Shown: positions 24,377 through 33,420 of the stretch, piece by piece
Layout: each line of letters begins with the position of its first letter
Numbering within the stretch: the first letter of the stretch is position 1
Assembly (NCBI RefSeq): GCF_001468395.1
Contig: NZ_LNSG01000014.1
Location: 1 to 64,000 of the forward strand
Length of the DNA: 64,000 nt
Reading direction: 5' to 3'
Source of the DNA: Sphingopyxis sp. H073
GTDB taxonomy: Bacteria > Pseudomonadota > Alphaproteobacteria > Sphingomonadales > Sphingomonadaceae
The notes under the pieces: model-generated
Told to the model about the DNA's origin: nothing
Seen by the model: only the letters and a program-made list of their open reading frames with translations
The model's database searches: none
Translations under genes and position numbers: made by a program

Positions 24377-25435
24377 CTAGCCGATTCCGGAATCGGCGAG
24401 GCGGGCGGCGCGATACTCGCTCGGCGTCATCCCCTCGGCGTCGCGAAAGGCGCGGTTGAACGGGCCGAGCGAACCAAAGCCCGCATCGAGCGCGATCGTC
24501 AGGATCGGCACCTCGCGCTGCGCCGGATCGGCGAGCGCCGAGCGCACTTCGTCGAGGCGAAAGCCGTTGAGAAAGGCCGTGAAGTTGCGATGCCCCATCT
24601 CGCCGTTGATCGCGCGCCGCACGCGATATTCGGGCTCGCCGAGCCGCGCCGCGAGCGCTGCGATGCTGAACCCTTCGGCGCGATAGGCGCGCTCCTCGGC
24701 CATCACGACGCGAAGCCGCTGCGCGAGCGCCGAAGGCTCGGCGGGCCGCGCGGCCGGAGTCGGCGCGGCGTCGGGCACCGCGAACAGCTCGGCCGAGCGG
24801 AAGCGATAGAGGCCGATCGAAACGATGAAGGTCACGACGAGGATCGCGGCAAGCGTCAACGTCCGCGCCATATCGTGGCTCATATCGCGATAGTGAAACA
24901 TCTCGAGGAAGCTGACCCAGATCACGAAGCCGCCGATCGCGCCGACGACACCGAGGCGGAAGCTGCGCCGCGCCTCGATTAGGTCGTTCGCGCGCCCACG
25001 CCACGCAATCCACATCCCCGCGATCGCAAAGGCGAACATGCCGATGCGCACGAGGATCCAGATCGCCGGGCTGAAATCGCCCGTCGCGGCGATCAGCACG
25101 ACCTGGATCAGCGGCAGCGCACCGAACGCCGAGACGAGCGCCCAGCTTTGCCAGCCGATCCGCCGCCGGTCGTCGAACCACAGCCGCGCGAAGAGCCAGA
25201 ACAGCGCGGGCACCATCACCGACAGCGCATCGGCGATCACATAGGGGAAAAGCGTCGCGCCGCCGGGATGCAGGACACGCGCCAGCAGGTAGGCGATGAT
25301 GGTCCCGTTCATCGCGATCGCCACCCGCGCCGCCGGCACCGCGCGATGGTCGCGCCACAGGATCGCGATCCACAACAGGAACAGCACCGTCGCGCCGCCG
25401 CGAATCATCGGGTCGATAAGGTCGAGCGCCCCCAT
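24377..25435 (-). CDS. AraC family regulator with an N-terminal membrane domain
   Basis: A 352-aa protein. The first 210 or so residues hold about seven hydrophobic helices, and the C-terminal 100 residues form an AraC/XylS HTH domain (FSIAALAARLGEPEYRVRRAI, then ILTIALDAGFGSLGPFNRAF). Membrane-embedded AraC regulators sense envelope or lipid signals. With a fatty-acid-hydroxylase-type gene directly downstream, a lipid-responsive switch is a reasonable inference. It ends 15 bp from the recQ start side, on the same strand. Confidence 0.85.
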   Translation of the reverse strand: MGALDLIDPMIRGGATVLFLLWIAILWRDHRAVPAARVAIAMNGTIIAYLLARVLHPGGATLFPYVIADALSVMVPALFWLFARLWFDDRRRIGWQSWALVSAFGALPLIQVVLIAATGDFSPAIWILVRIGMFAFAIAGMWIAWRGRANDLIEARRSFRLGVVGAIGGFVIWVSFLEMFHYRDMSHDMARTLTLAAILVVTFIVSIGLYRFRSAELFAVPDAAPTPAARPAEPSALAQRLRVVMAEERAYRAEGFSIAALAARLGEPEYRVRRAINGEMGHRNFTAFLNGFRLDEVRSALADPAQREVPILTIALDAGFGSLGPFNRAFRDAEGMTPSEYRAARLADSGIG

Positions 25436-25450
25436 GCGCGCCCTGCTAGC

Positions 25451-27226
25451 TCAAAACTGGCGGATCACCGACAGGAAAGCGTCGCCCCACGCTTCGAGCT
25501 TCTTCGCGCCGACCCCCGGAATGCCGCCAAGTGCGCTCCGTGTCGCGGGCCGCTCGCTCGCCATCGCGCGCAGCACCGCGTCGTGGAAGATCACATAGGG
25601 CGGCACCCCTGCCTCGATCGCCAGCTCGCGCCGCGTCGCGCGAAGCGCGTCGAACAGCGGATCGCCGACAGGGTTCGCCGCCGCGCGCTCGCCGCGCGAG
25701 GTCCGAGTGAGGCGCCGTGCGGGTGGCTCGGCGATCAGCACCGGCACCTCGCCCTTCATCACCGCGCGCCCGGCGGGACCGAACATCAGCCCGCCATGCT
25801 CGGTCGTCTCGAGCGCCTCGCGCGCGACAAGCGTGCGGACCAGCGGCTTGATCAGCCGTGCCTCCTCGCCCGAGACGATCCCGAAGACCGAGAGCTTGTC
25901 GTGCCCCCGGCTCGCAACGCGCTCGTCGGCGCGGCCCGTCAGCACCGCCTCGACATGCCCCGCGCCATAGCTTTGCCCGGTGCGATAGACCGCGCTCAGC
26001 AATTTCTGCGCCAGCACCGTCGCATCAACCTGGCTCGGCGGGTCGAGGCAGGTATCGCAATTGCCGCAGCGTTCGGGCGGATTCTCGCCGAAATGCCGCA
26101 GCAGCAGCGCACGGCGGCACTCGACCGTCTCGACCAGCGCGGCGAGCGCGTTGAGCCTCGCGCGTTCGCCCGCGATCCGGGCGTCGGGCAGTTCGGACAG
26201 CCGCATCCGCGCACGTGCGAAATCCTCGGCGCCCCACAGCATCAGCGCCTCGGCGGGGTCGCCGTCGCGGCCCGCGCGGCCCGTTTCCTGATAGTAGCTT
26301 TCGATCGATTTCGGCAGCCCGGCATGCGCGACGAAGCGCACATCGGGCTTGTCGATGCCCATCCCGAAGGCGACCGTCGCGGTGACGATGCCGTCCTCCG
26401 ACGCGACGAAATCATGCTGCACCCGCGCCCGCGTTTCGGGGTCGAGCCCGGCATGATAGGCCGCCACGCTGCGTCCCGTCGCGGCGGCGAGCTTCGCCGC
26501 CATTCTCTCGGCCCCGTCGCGCGTCGGGCAATAGATGATCCCCGGCCCCGGATTGGCGGCGATGAAATCGGTGAGCTGCTTCGCGGCGCTGATGCGCGGC
26601 GTCACGCGGTAGCGGATATTCCGCCGGTCGAACCCCGCGAGCACCAGCCCGTCGCCGGGAATGCCGAGCTGGACGAGAATATCTTCGCGCGTGTGCTTGT
26701 CGGCGGTCGCGGTCAGCGCGAGCCGCGGCACGTCGGGAAAGGCGTCGAGCAGCGGCCGGAGCAAGCGGTAATCGGGCCGGAAGTCATGCCCCCACTCCGA
26801 AACGCAATGCGCCTCGTCGATCGCGAACAGCGCGGGCGCGCGCGCCTCCATCAACGACCGGAACCCGTCGCCCGTCGCGCGCTCGGGCGCGATATAGAGG
26901 AGGTCGAGCGCGCCGTCGCGATACGCCTGCCGCGTGTCAGCGAAATCGGCATCGACGCTCGTCAGGCTCGCCGCGCGAATCCCCGCCGCGCGCGCGCCGC
27001 GCAGCTGGTCGTGCATCAGCGCGATCAGCGGCGACACGACGACGACGCAGCCGTCGAGCGCGACTGCGGGAAGCTGATAGGTCAGCGACTTGCCCGCACC
27101 CGTCGGCATCACCGCCAGCGTCCGCTCGCCCGCCATCACGCGATCAACGACCTCGGCCTGACGCCCACGGAAGGCGTCGAAACCGAAGGTGGATTTGAGC
27201 AGCGGGAGGAGAGCGGCGGCGGACAT
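25451..27226 (-). CDS. recQ: ATP-dependent DNA helicase RecQ
   Basis: A 591-aa 3'-5' helicase for recombination and repair. It shows Walker A MPTGAGKSLTYQLP, the DEAH box (AIDEAHCVSEWGHDFRPDY), SAT-type motif LTATAD, the motif VI region QETGRAGRDGDP, the zinc-binding CRRALLLRHFGE...CGNCDTC, a winged helix and a C-terminal HRDC domain (LGGIPGVGAKKLEAWG). The start at 27226 (MSAAALLPLLKS) fits the family; longer readings upstream are spurious. It is the usual length. Confidence 0.95.
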   Translation of the reverse strand: MSAAALLPLLKSTFGFDAFRGRQAEVVDRVMAGERTLAVMPTGAGKSLTYQLPAVALDGCVVVVSPLIALMHDQLRGARAAGIRAASLTSVDADFADTRQAYRDGALDLLYIAPERATGDGFRSLMEARAPALFAIDEAHCVSEWGHDFRPDYRLLRPLLDAFPDVPRLALTATADKHTREDILVQLGIPGDGLVLAGFDRRNIRYRVTPRISAAKQLTDFIAANPGPGIIYCPTRDGAERMAAKLAAATGRSVAAYHAGLDPETRARVQHDFVASEDGIVTATVAFGMGIDKPDVRFVAHAGLPKSIESYYQETGRAGRDGDPAEALMLWGAEDFARARMRLSELPDARIAGERARLNALAALVETVECRRALLLRHFGENPPERCGNCDTCLDPPSQVDATVLAQKLLSAVYRTGQSYGAGHVEAVLTGRADERVASRGHDKLSVFGIVSGEEARLIKPLVRTLVAREALETTEHGGLMFGPAGRAVMKGEVPVLIAEPPARRLTRTSRGERAAANPVGDPLFDALRATRRELAIEAGVPPYVIFHDAVLRAMASERPATRSALGGIPGVGAKKLEAWGDAFLSVIRQF

Positions 27227-27285
27227 TGCCGGGTCGCGATAGGCAAAGTCGCGGGGCGGGGGAAGTCCCAAACCCGTCCGATCCC

Positions 27286-27319
27286 AAAGACAAAAGGGCG
27301 GGGCCCGCAGGCCCCGCCC
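27286..27319 (-). terminator. Intrinsic terminator of the short-chain dehydrogenase gene
   Basis: The perfect 10-bp stem GGGCGGGGCC/GGCCCCGCCC with loop CGCA (27296-27319) is followed on the minus strand by TTTTGTCTTT. It lies 22 bp beyond the dehydrogenase stop codon and upstream of recQ. Confidence 0.82.
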
Positions 27320-27341
27320 TCTCGGCTCGCCGGGCGATCGA

Positions 27342-28106
27342 TCAGCTGCGCGTGATCGATGCCCCGCCGTCGACCAGCGATGCGGTGCCGGTGACGAAGC
27401 TCGCATCGTCGGAGGCAAGGAAGAGCACGGCCTTCGCGATCTCGTTCGGCTGGCCGACACGCTTCACGGCGTGCAGGTTGGTCACGAAATCCTGCTTTTC
27501 GGGGCTGTCGTTGACCGCCTCGAACATGTCGGTCGCGACCCCGCCGGGGAGCACCGAATTGACGCGGACATTCTGCGGGCCATATTCGGCTGCCAGCGCC
27601 TGCGTCAGCCCGATCAGCCCGGCCTTGCTCGCCGAATAGGCCGCGCTGCCGGGGAAGGAAAAGCTGTAGCCGACGAAGGTCGAGGTGAAGATCACCGACC
27701 CGCCGCCATGCTTGACCATTTCGGCGATCTGGTGCTTCGCGGCGAGGAAGGAGCCGGTGAGGTTGACCTGCAGCGCGTCGTTGAAGCCCGCTTCCGATAC
27801 CTCGGTGCTCGGGCCGGCTTCGCCGAAGACGCCGGCATTGTTGAAGCCGATGTCGAGTCGGCCGAAATTCTTCACGGCCGCAGCGACCAGCGCCGCGTGG
27901 AAAGCTTCGCTGCGGACGTCGCCGGCGACCGCGACGGCCTTGCCGCCCGCGGCGGTGATTTCGGCGACGAGGCTGTCGAGTTCGGCCTGACGGCGCGCGC
28001 CGACGACGACGCTGGCGCCCTCGGCGGCAAAAAGTTTCGCGGTCTCGCGGCCGATCCCCGAGCTGGCGCCGGTGACGATCGCGACCTTGTTCTGCAAACG
28101 GTTCAT
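27342..28106 (-). CDS. Short-chain dehydrogenase/reductase
   Basis: A 254-aa NAD(P)-dependent oxidoreductase of the classical SDR family. The nucleotide motif is TGASSGIG (residues 13-20), NNAG is the structural motif, catalytic Ser is in IFTSTF, and YSASK supplies Tyr and Lys. FLASDDASFVTGTASLVDGG is the typical C-terminus. It is divergent from a LysR regulator with a palindrome between them, so it is probably under that regulator. The substrate is unknown; glucose-dehydrogenase-like labels for such proteins are rarely reliable. Confidence 0.9.
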   Translation of the reverse strand: MNRLQNKVAIVTGASSGIGRETAKLFAAEGASVVVGARRQAELDSLVAEITAAGGKAVAVAGDVRSEAFHAALVAAAVKNFGRLDIGFNNAGVFGEAGPSTEVSEAGFNDALQVNLTGSFLAAKHQIAEMVKHGGGSVIFTSTFVGYSFSFPGSAAYSASKAGLIGLTQALAAEYGPQNVRVNSVLPGGVATDMFEAVNDSPEKQDFVTNLHAVKRVGQPNEIAKAVLFLASDDASFVTGTASLVDGGASITRS

Positions 28107-28205
28107 GACTTTTCTCCTGTTCGGCGGCGGGCCCGATGCCCGTGGTCGATGCGGAGTAAGTGGACTTTGCGCGTCGTTCGGAATAGACAGCAGTTCTTGG
28201 TTCTA

Positions 28206-28218
28206 TAATTCGGAATTA
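28206..28218. promoter_or_regulatory. Candidate LysR-type operator
   Basis: TAATTC-G-GAATTA is a perfect 13-bp dyad of the T-N11-A type recognised by LysR regulators. It lies between the divergent dehydrogenase and LysR genes. A GAAA-tetraloop hairpin CCCCGGC/GCCGGGG (28262-28279) follows, just before the LysR start. Confidence 0.55.
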
Positions 28219-28293
28219 CCGAACAATGGATGAAATGCGCCTTCCGCGGCGAAAAGGTGATCCCCGGCGAAAGCCGGGGCCCATATCTCGACC

Positions 28294-29196
28294 ATGATCC
28301 GCATCGAGGGAATCGCCGCCTTCGTCGCAACGGTCGAGCATGGCTCGATCAGCGGCGCCGCGCGCCAGCTTCGCCTGTCGAAATCGGTGGTGAGCGAACG
28401 CCTCGCCGAACTCGAACGCTCGCTTGGCAGCGCGTTGCTCCATCGCACCACCCGCAAGCTCAGCCTGACCGAGGACGGCGCCGCCTTCCTGCCGCGCGCG
28501 CAGCGCATCGTGCGCGACGTCACCGAAGCGGCCGCCGCCATCGCCGAACGCCGCGGCACGCTCGCGGGCCCGCTGCGCATCGCCGCGCCGGTCACCTTCG
28601 GCCATATGCACCTCGGCCCCGCGCTCTATCCGTTCCTCAAAGCCCATCCCGAAATCCAGCTCACGCTCGACCTCGACGACCGCCGCATCGACGTCGCGTC
28701 GAGCGGCCATGACGCGATCATCCGCCAGGGGGTGATCGACGACACGCGCCTCATCGTCTGGAAACTCGCCAAAAGCCGCCGTATCCTCACCGCGTCCGCG
28801 GCCTATCTGGCGGAGCATGGCATGCCGCAGAGCCTCGAAGATCTCGGCGACCACCGCGGCATCTTCTACACCAATCGCGGCGTCGCCGACTGGCACTTTC
28901 GCACCGCCGACGGCCCGATTGCGATCCAGGCCAGACAGGCGCTCGGCGTCAACAACGGCGACATGATCCGCGACGCGGTGGCGGCGGGCCTCGGCATCGC
29001 GATGCTCCCCGCCTTCATCGCGGGCCCGGCGATCAAGGCAGGCACGCTCGTCGCCATCCCGCTCGCCATCCCCCCCGACGAGGAATGGATCTACATGGCG
29101 CATTCGCAGGGCCGCGACCCGTCGGCAAAGCTGCGCGCACTGCGCGATCATCTGAAAGACGCGTTCGGCGACCCGCCTTATTGGGAGGTGGCCTAG
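28294..29196 (+). CDS. LysR family transcriptional regulator (1)
   Basis: A 300-aa regulator. The N-terminal HTH (FVATVEHGSISGAARQLRLSKSVVSERLAELERSL in pieces, residues about 7-41) is followed by a substrate-binding domain beginning at GPLRIAAPVTFG. It is divergent from the short-chain dehydrogenase gene and probably controls it. The AT-rich dyad at 28206-28218 fits its operator. The effector is unknown. Confidence 0.9.
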   Translation: MIRIEGIAAFVATVEHGSISGAARQLRLSKSVVSERLAELERSLGSALLHRTTRKLSLTEDGAAFLPRAQRIVRDVTEAAAAIAERRGTLAGPLRIAAPVTFGHMHLGPALYPFLKAHPEIQLTLDLDDRRIDVASSGHDAIIRQGVIDDTRLIVWKLAKSRRILTASAAYLAEHGMPQSLEDLGDHRGIFYTNRGVADWHFRTADGPIAIQARQALGVNNGDMIRDAVAAGLGIAMLPAFIAGPAIKAGTLVAIPLAIPPDEEWIYMAHSQGRDPSAKLRALRDHLKDAFGDPPYWEVA

Positions 29197-29268
29197 ACCG
29201 ATCCGGGGTCGCGAATTGTCATGTGAAGCGGGCCGCCTCCACCCGATCGCGAACGACCATCGCCGACC

Positions 29269-29727
29269 TCAATAGCCCGCCGTGGCCTCGAGGAACCAGA
29301 TCCGCTGCTGCGTCTCGTCGGCCCAGGCATCGACCAGTCCGCTCGTCGCGATATCGCCCTCGGCCTCGGCCGCCGCCTTCACGTCCTTGAGCTGGGCAAG
29401 CAGCGTCCGGTTGTCCTCGGCCAGCGTCCTGACCATCGCATCGGCGGTCACCGACGTGGCATCGTCGTCCTTGATCGACTGGCGGCGCGACACGTCGCCG
29501 ATCGAGCGCAGCGTCGCCGCGCCATTCTTGCGAACGCGTTCGGCGATCAGGTCGGTGGTGCCAAGGATCTGCGTCGCCTGTTCGTCGAACAACAGGTGCA
29601 GTTCGCGGAAGTGCGGCCCCTGGACGTGCCAGTGATAATTTTTGGTCTTGAGATAGAGCGCGAAGCTGTCGGCGAGCAGCGCGTTGAGCGCATCGGCGAC
29701 GGCGGGCTGATTGTGATTGTCGGGCAT
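29269..29727 (-). CDS. dps: Dps-like ferritin-family DNA-protection protein
   Basis: A 152-aa four-helix protein of the Dps family, which forms dodecamers, oxidises iron with hydrogen peroxide and protects DNA. KTKNYHWHVQGPHFRELH and the following FDEQ carry the inter-subunit ferroxidase ligands (His, His, Asp, Glu). The start at 29727 (MPDNHNQP) follows AAGGAT; a longer reading upstream is unlikely. It stands alone between a LysR gene and a GDT1-like gene. OxyR-type control is usual but no site is claimed. Confidence 0.9.
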   Translation of the reverse strand: MPDNHNQPAVADALNALLADSFALYLKTKNYHWHVQGPHFRELHLLFDEQATQILGTTDLIAERVRKNGAATLRSIGDVSRRQSIKDDDATSVTADAMVRTLAEDNRTLLAQLKDVKAAAEAEGDIATSGLVDAWADETQQRIWFLEATAGY

Positions 29728-29847
29728 GGGATGATCCTTTCGTTGGCCCCTATGATGTAGGGCCGCGAACAGGCATTTTCCCATTGAACCTTTTGGTGGC
29801 TTTCATCGAATAAACCGATGAAACCAACGGTCATAAATGAGGCTCTG

Positions 29848-30411
29848 CTATAAGCCGAAAGCGGCCATTCCTGCGCGAACGCCCCACAGGACCAGGATCG
29901 CCGCGCCGGCATAGCGCAGGACTTGTACCGGCCGCTGCGCCGCGAGCGCCGGTCCGAAGGCGAGGAAAGGGAGCAACGCCAATATCCACCCGACCAGCCC
30001 GCCCGCGGCTGCCCAAAGCCCCGCGCCGCTCGTCGCCGCGAGCGCGCCGATCAGGAAATGGCTGCGATTGCCGAATTGCAGCGTCAGCATCCGCACCGCG
30101 AGCACCGCGGGCGCCGCATCGGACATCTCGTCCGCCGGCGGGCCGAGCCGCCCGCGCCACAGCAGCGCGGCCGCCGCGCTCAGCGTTGCAAAGGCGATCA
30201 GCAGCGAAACGATCCCCTGCCCGACCATCCGGTTCAGCGCCGCGCCCGCGATCGCGGCGACCAGCGCATTGGCGATGAACGCGCCAAAAGCGATGGCGAC
30301 GACGCGCCGCCGGTCGTTCCGCGCGGCGAGCAGGTCCGAAAGCAGGAGTCCCGTCCGCCCGTCGGCATTGGCGAGCGCCACGGCGACGAGGGCGAGCATG
30401 ATCGCATCCAT
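29848..30411 (-). CDS. GDT1/TMEM165 (UPF0016)-like membrane protein
   Basis: A 187-aa membrane protein with about six hydrophobic segments in two repeats, as in the UPF0016 family of Mn/Ca exporters. The family motif E-x-G-D-K/R-T/S is degenerate: the first repeat reads NADGRTG, and the second QFGNRSH. Loss of the acidic Glu/Asp pair may mean altered or no metal transport. No manganese riboswitch was recognised upstream. It is 32 bp after the 109-aa protein gene on the same strand. Confidence 0.72.
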   Translation of the reverse strand: MDAIMLALVAVALANADGRTGLLLSDLLAARNDRRRVVAIAFGAFIANALVAAIAGAALNRMVGQGIVSLLIAFATLSAAAALLWRGRLGPPADEMSDAAPAVLAVRMLTLQFGNRSHFLIGALAATSGAGLWAAAGGLVGWILALLPFLAFGPALAAQRPVQVLRYAGAAILVLWGVRAGMAAFGL

Positions 30412-30443
30412 GACAAACCGCCTGCGCCGTCAGGCGCGGCGCG

Positions 30444-30773
30444 TCAATGCCCGAGCCGCATCGCCACCGACGCGAGCCACGCTTCCTGCGCAGCGACGGG
30501 CAGCGGCCCGCGCGGCGCCAGCACCGCGTCGCTCATTGCGTCGAGATAGGTCAGGATCGCGGCGCGATAGCCGCCGCCCGCGACCGCCGATTCCAGCCGG
30601 CTCGCCAGCATCTCGACGGCAGCAAAGCCATTATCGCGCGCGAGGCAGCGAATATCATCGACCCCCTGCACGATCTGCGCGAGCGCGCAATGCGGCAGCG
30701 CCTCGGCAAGCGCGCCGATCTGTCCGCCGATACGGTCCTGGATTTCCTGATAATGGTCGGTCTGGATAGCCAT
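30444..30773 (-). CDS. Hypothetical protein
   Basis: A 109-aa, mostly helical cytoplasmic protein. The start at 30773 (MAIQTDHYQEIQ) is chosen because 14 extra residues in the longer frame look non-coding and GGGGG precedes this ATG. No transmembrane segment or signal peptide is present. Two cysteines (PHCALA and IRCLARD) are not in a metal-binding pattern. I do not recognise a family. The upstream flank is the second miniature element. Confidence 0.6.
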   Translation of the reverse strand: MAIQTDHYQEIQDRIGGQIGALAEALPHCALAQIVQGVDDIRCLARDNGFAAVEMLASRLESAVAGGGYRAAILTYLDAMSDAVLAPRGPLPVAAQEAWLASVAMRLGH

Positions 30774-30830
30774 CGTCCGCCCCCCTGGTTCCCCAAGGAA
30801 CAGCATGCGCCCCAATGGTTAATCGGTAGT

Positions 30831-31004
30831 TAGGGTCAGGACCCATTGATTCCGCGATCGAGGTTTGAAGCGATTTTGCCTGGGGTGAGGAGAAAAGGCG
30901 CAGGAATATGTCGATATTTCCAGACTTTTCGACGAAGCCACAGGCAAAATCGGTCAAATCCCGCAGGGACGCCGAAATGGCGGAATTAATGGGTCCTGAC
31001 CCTA
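30831..31004. mobile_element. Miniature inverted-repeat element, copy B (174 bp)
   Basis: Ends TAGGGTCAGGACCCATT and AATGGGTCCTGACCCTA, with the 24-bp terminal match extending to ATTCCGC. An inner inverted pair, CGATTTTGCCTG and CAGGCAAAATCG, and the central near-palindrome GGAATATGTCGATATTTCC make it foldable into one long hairpin. It is inverted relative to copy A and lacks copy A's extra 94 bp. It has no coding capacity. The right end supplies the TAG stop codon of the GGDEF gene. Confidence 0.87.
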
Positions 31005-31652
31005 GCGGTGGCGTACCGGAGAATCGGCGTCCTGCGACTGTTTGCTGCGGTACATGTCGCGATCGGCGGCGGCGAGAATCTCGGACTCGGTCGCCCCCGC
31101 CTCCAGCATCGCGACCCCGAAACAGGCCGACAGCTGGATCACGTGCCCGTCATAGATTGCAGGCTCGGCGCTCAGCACATGGCGCAGGCGGTTGACCTGC
31201 ACGCGCGCGCCCTCTTCGGTCGACTGGTCGAGGATCAGGCCGAATTCGTCGCCGCCGATACGCGCCGCGACGTCGGTCGCGCGGATCGATTCATCGAGCC
31301 GCGTCGCGATCTGGAGCAGTGCAAAGTCGCCTGCCGCATGGCCGAAACTGTCGTTGATATATTTGAGCTGGTTGACGTCGATGAACACCACCGCCGCGCT
31401 TTCGGCGTGGCGTTCGAAGCGCGCGAGGCGCTGGTGGATCGCGGTCAGGAAATAGCGCCGGTTGAACAGCGGGGTCAGCGTGTCGCGCTCCGACACGCGT
31501 TCGAGCTCGGCGACCGCAATCTTCAGGATGCGGTTCTCCCGGCGCAACGCGTCGCGTTCCCTGCGCAATTCGCGCAGCTGGTCCTCGATGGAGTCAACGG
31601 ATGCGAAGCCGGTCCGGTCGACCGCTATCCGTGCCCCCCCTGCGATATCCAT
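31002..31652 (-). CDS. GGDEF domain diguanylate cyclase
   Basis: A 216-aa cytoplasmic enzyme making cyclic di-GMP from two GTP. A coiled coil (residues about 20-55, rich in Arg/Glu/Leu heptads) precedes the catalytic domain, which starts at RDTLTPLFNRRYF. The active loop is RIGGDEF. An allosteric I-site RATD lies five residues before it, so product inhibition is expected. There is no sensor domain beyond the coiled coil. The last residues (ADSPVRHR) and the stop codon abut or lie in the miniature element, which may have trimmed or replaced the original C-terminus. Confidence 0.92.
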   Translation of the reverse strand: MDIAGGARIAVDRTGFASVDSIEDQLRELRRERDALRRENRILKIAVAELERVSERDTLTPLFNRRYFLTAIHQRLARFERHAESAAVVFIDVNQLKYINDSFGHAAGDFALLQIATRLDESIRATDVAARIGGDEFGLILDQSTEEGARVQVNRLRHVLSAEPAIYDGHVIQLSACFGVAMLEAGATESEILAAADRDMYRSKQSQDADSPVRHR

Positions 31653-31832
31653 TCCCTATCCCCGACGCATACCCTCTGGTCCGCCGGCACGATGCCGACA
31701 CGATATGCGACGGAGACCCTAGCCGCCGAGTGGATACCAATCGGTAAACGCCGCGCATGGCATTTGGATGGCGTTGCCAGCGCGGCGGACAGACTCTAGG
31801 GGGATAGCAGGATCGGGATTCGGAGGGCTCTT

Positions 31833-32330
<498 letters not shown>

Positions 32331-32334
32331 GCCC

Positions 32335-33420
32335 TTGCTGCCACCCGGTTCGACGATCGGCATCTTGGGCGGCGGACAGCTCGGACGCATGCTCGCGGTC
32401 GCCGCGGCGCAGCTCGGCTACAAGGTGCATATCTACGCCCCCGACGCCGAAAGTGTCGCCGCCGAAGTCACCGCGCACCACAGTCAGGCGGCATGGGACG
32501 ACGAGCCGCGCCTCGCCGCTTTCGCTGCCGCCTGCGACATCGTCACCTTCGAGTTCGAGAATGTCCCCGTCGACACCGTCCGCTTCCTTTCGGGCCATGT
32601 CGCGGTGCATCCGGGCGCGAAGGCGCTCGAGATCGCGCAGGATCGGTTGGCCGAGAAGACTTTCGTCGCCGGGCTCGGCGGCCGCACCGCGCCTTTCGCA
32701 TCGGTCCCCGACCGCGCCACGCTCGATGCGGCGCTTGGCGAGATCGGCGCACCCGCGATCCTCAAGACGGTGCGCATGGGCTATGACGGCAAGGGGCAGG
32801 CGCGGCTCGGGACGGCGGCCGACGCCGACACGGCATGGGAGACGATCGGCCGCCACGCCGCGATCCTCGAAGGCTTCGTCGCGTTCGAGCATGAATTTTC
32901 GGTGATTCTCGTCCGCGGCCTCGACGGCGAAGTCCGCTATTGGGATTCGACCGTCAATGTTCACGAAGGCGGCATCCTCGCGACCGCGAGCCTGCCAGCG
33001 CCGCCGATCGTCGCAGCCCAACAGGGCGAAGCGCGCGCGATGATGGCCGAGATCGCCGCCGCGCTCGACTATGTCGGCGTCCTCACCGGCGAGTTCTTCG
33101 CGACCGACGCCGGGCCGGTATTCAACGAAATGGCGCCGCGCGTTCACAACAGCGGCCACTGGACGATCGAGGGCGCGGTCGCGAGCCAGTTCGACAATCA
33201 TATCCGCGCGATCGCCGGCCTGCCGCTCGGCAGCACCGCAACGCGCCAGCTTCCCGTCGTCATGCGCAACCTCATCGGCGCCGACATCGCCGCGATCCCC
33301 GCGCTGCTCGCCGACGAGAATTGCCACGTCCACCATTACAGCAAGACCGAAGTCCGCGATGGCCGCAAACTCGGCCACGCCACATGGGCGGGTGCAGCGC
33401 CCGGAGCACCTCCCGCATGA
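32335..33420 (+). CDS. purK: N5-carboxyaminoimidazole ribonucleotide synthase
   Basis: ATP-grasp ligase that makes N5-CAIR from AIR, bicarbonate and ATP, feeding PurE. It has 361 aa. IGILGGGQLGRMLA at the N-terminus, FEFENVP, KTVRMGYDGKGQ (ATP-binding) and EMAPRVHNSGHWTIEGA are characteristic. The likely start is TTG at 32335, four bases after the purE stop codon, with GAGGG upstream; no ATG is available before the conserved N-terminus. It overlaps folA by ATGA. Confidence 0.95.
   Translation: MLPPGSTIGILGGGQLGRMLAVAAAQLGYKVHIYAPDAESVAAEVTAHHSQAAWDDEPRLAAFAAACDIVTFEFENVPVDTVRFLSGHVAVHPGAKALEIAQDRLAEKTFVAGLGGRTAPFASVPDRATLDAALGEIGAPAILKTVRMGYDGKGQARLGTAADADTAWETIGRHAAILEGFVAFEHEFSVILVRGLDGEVRYWDSTVNVHEGGILATASLPAPPIVAAQQGEARAMMAEIAAALDYVGVLTGEFFATDAGPVFNEMAPRVHNSGHWTIEGAVASQFDNHIRAIAGLPLGSTATRQLPVVMRNLIGADIAAIPALLADENCHVHHYSKTEVRDGRKLGHATWAGAAPGAPPA

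Noticed and set aside
28262-28279. Terminator before the LysR gene
   Set aside because: A GAAA hairpin without a T-run, in the LysR leader rather than after a gene; it belongs to the common CCGGCGAAAGCCGG repeat.
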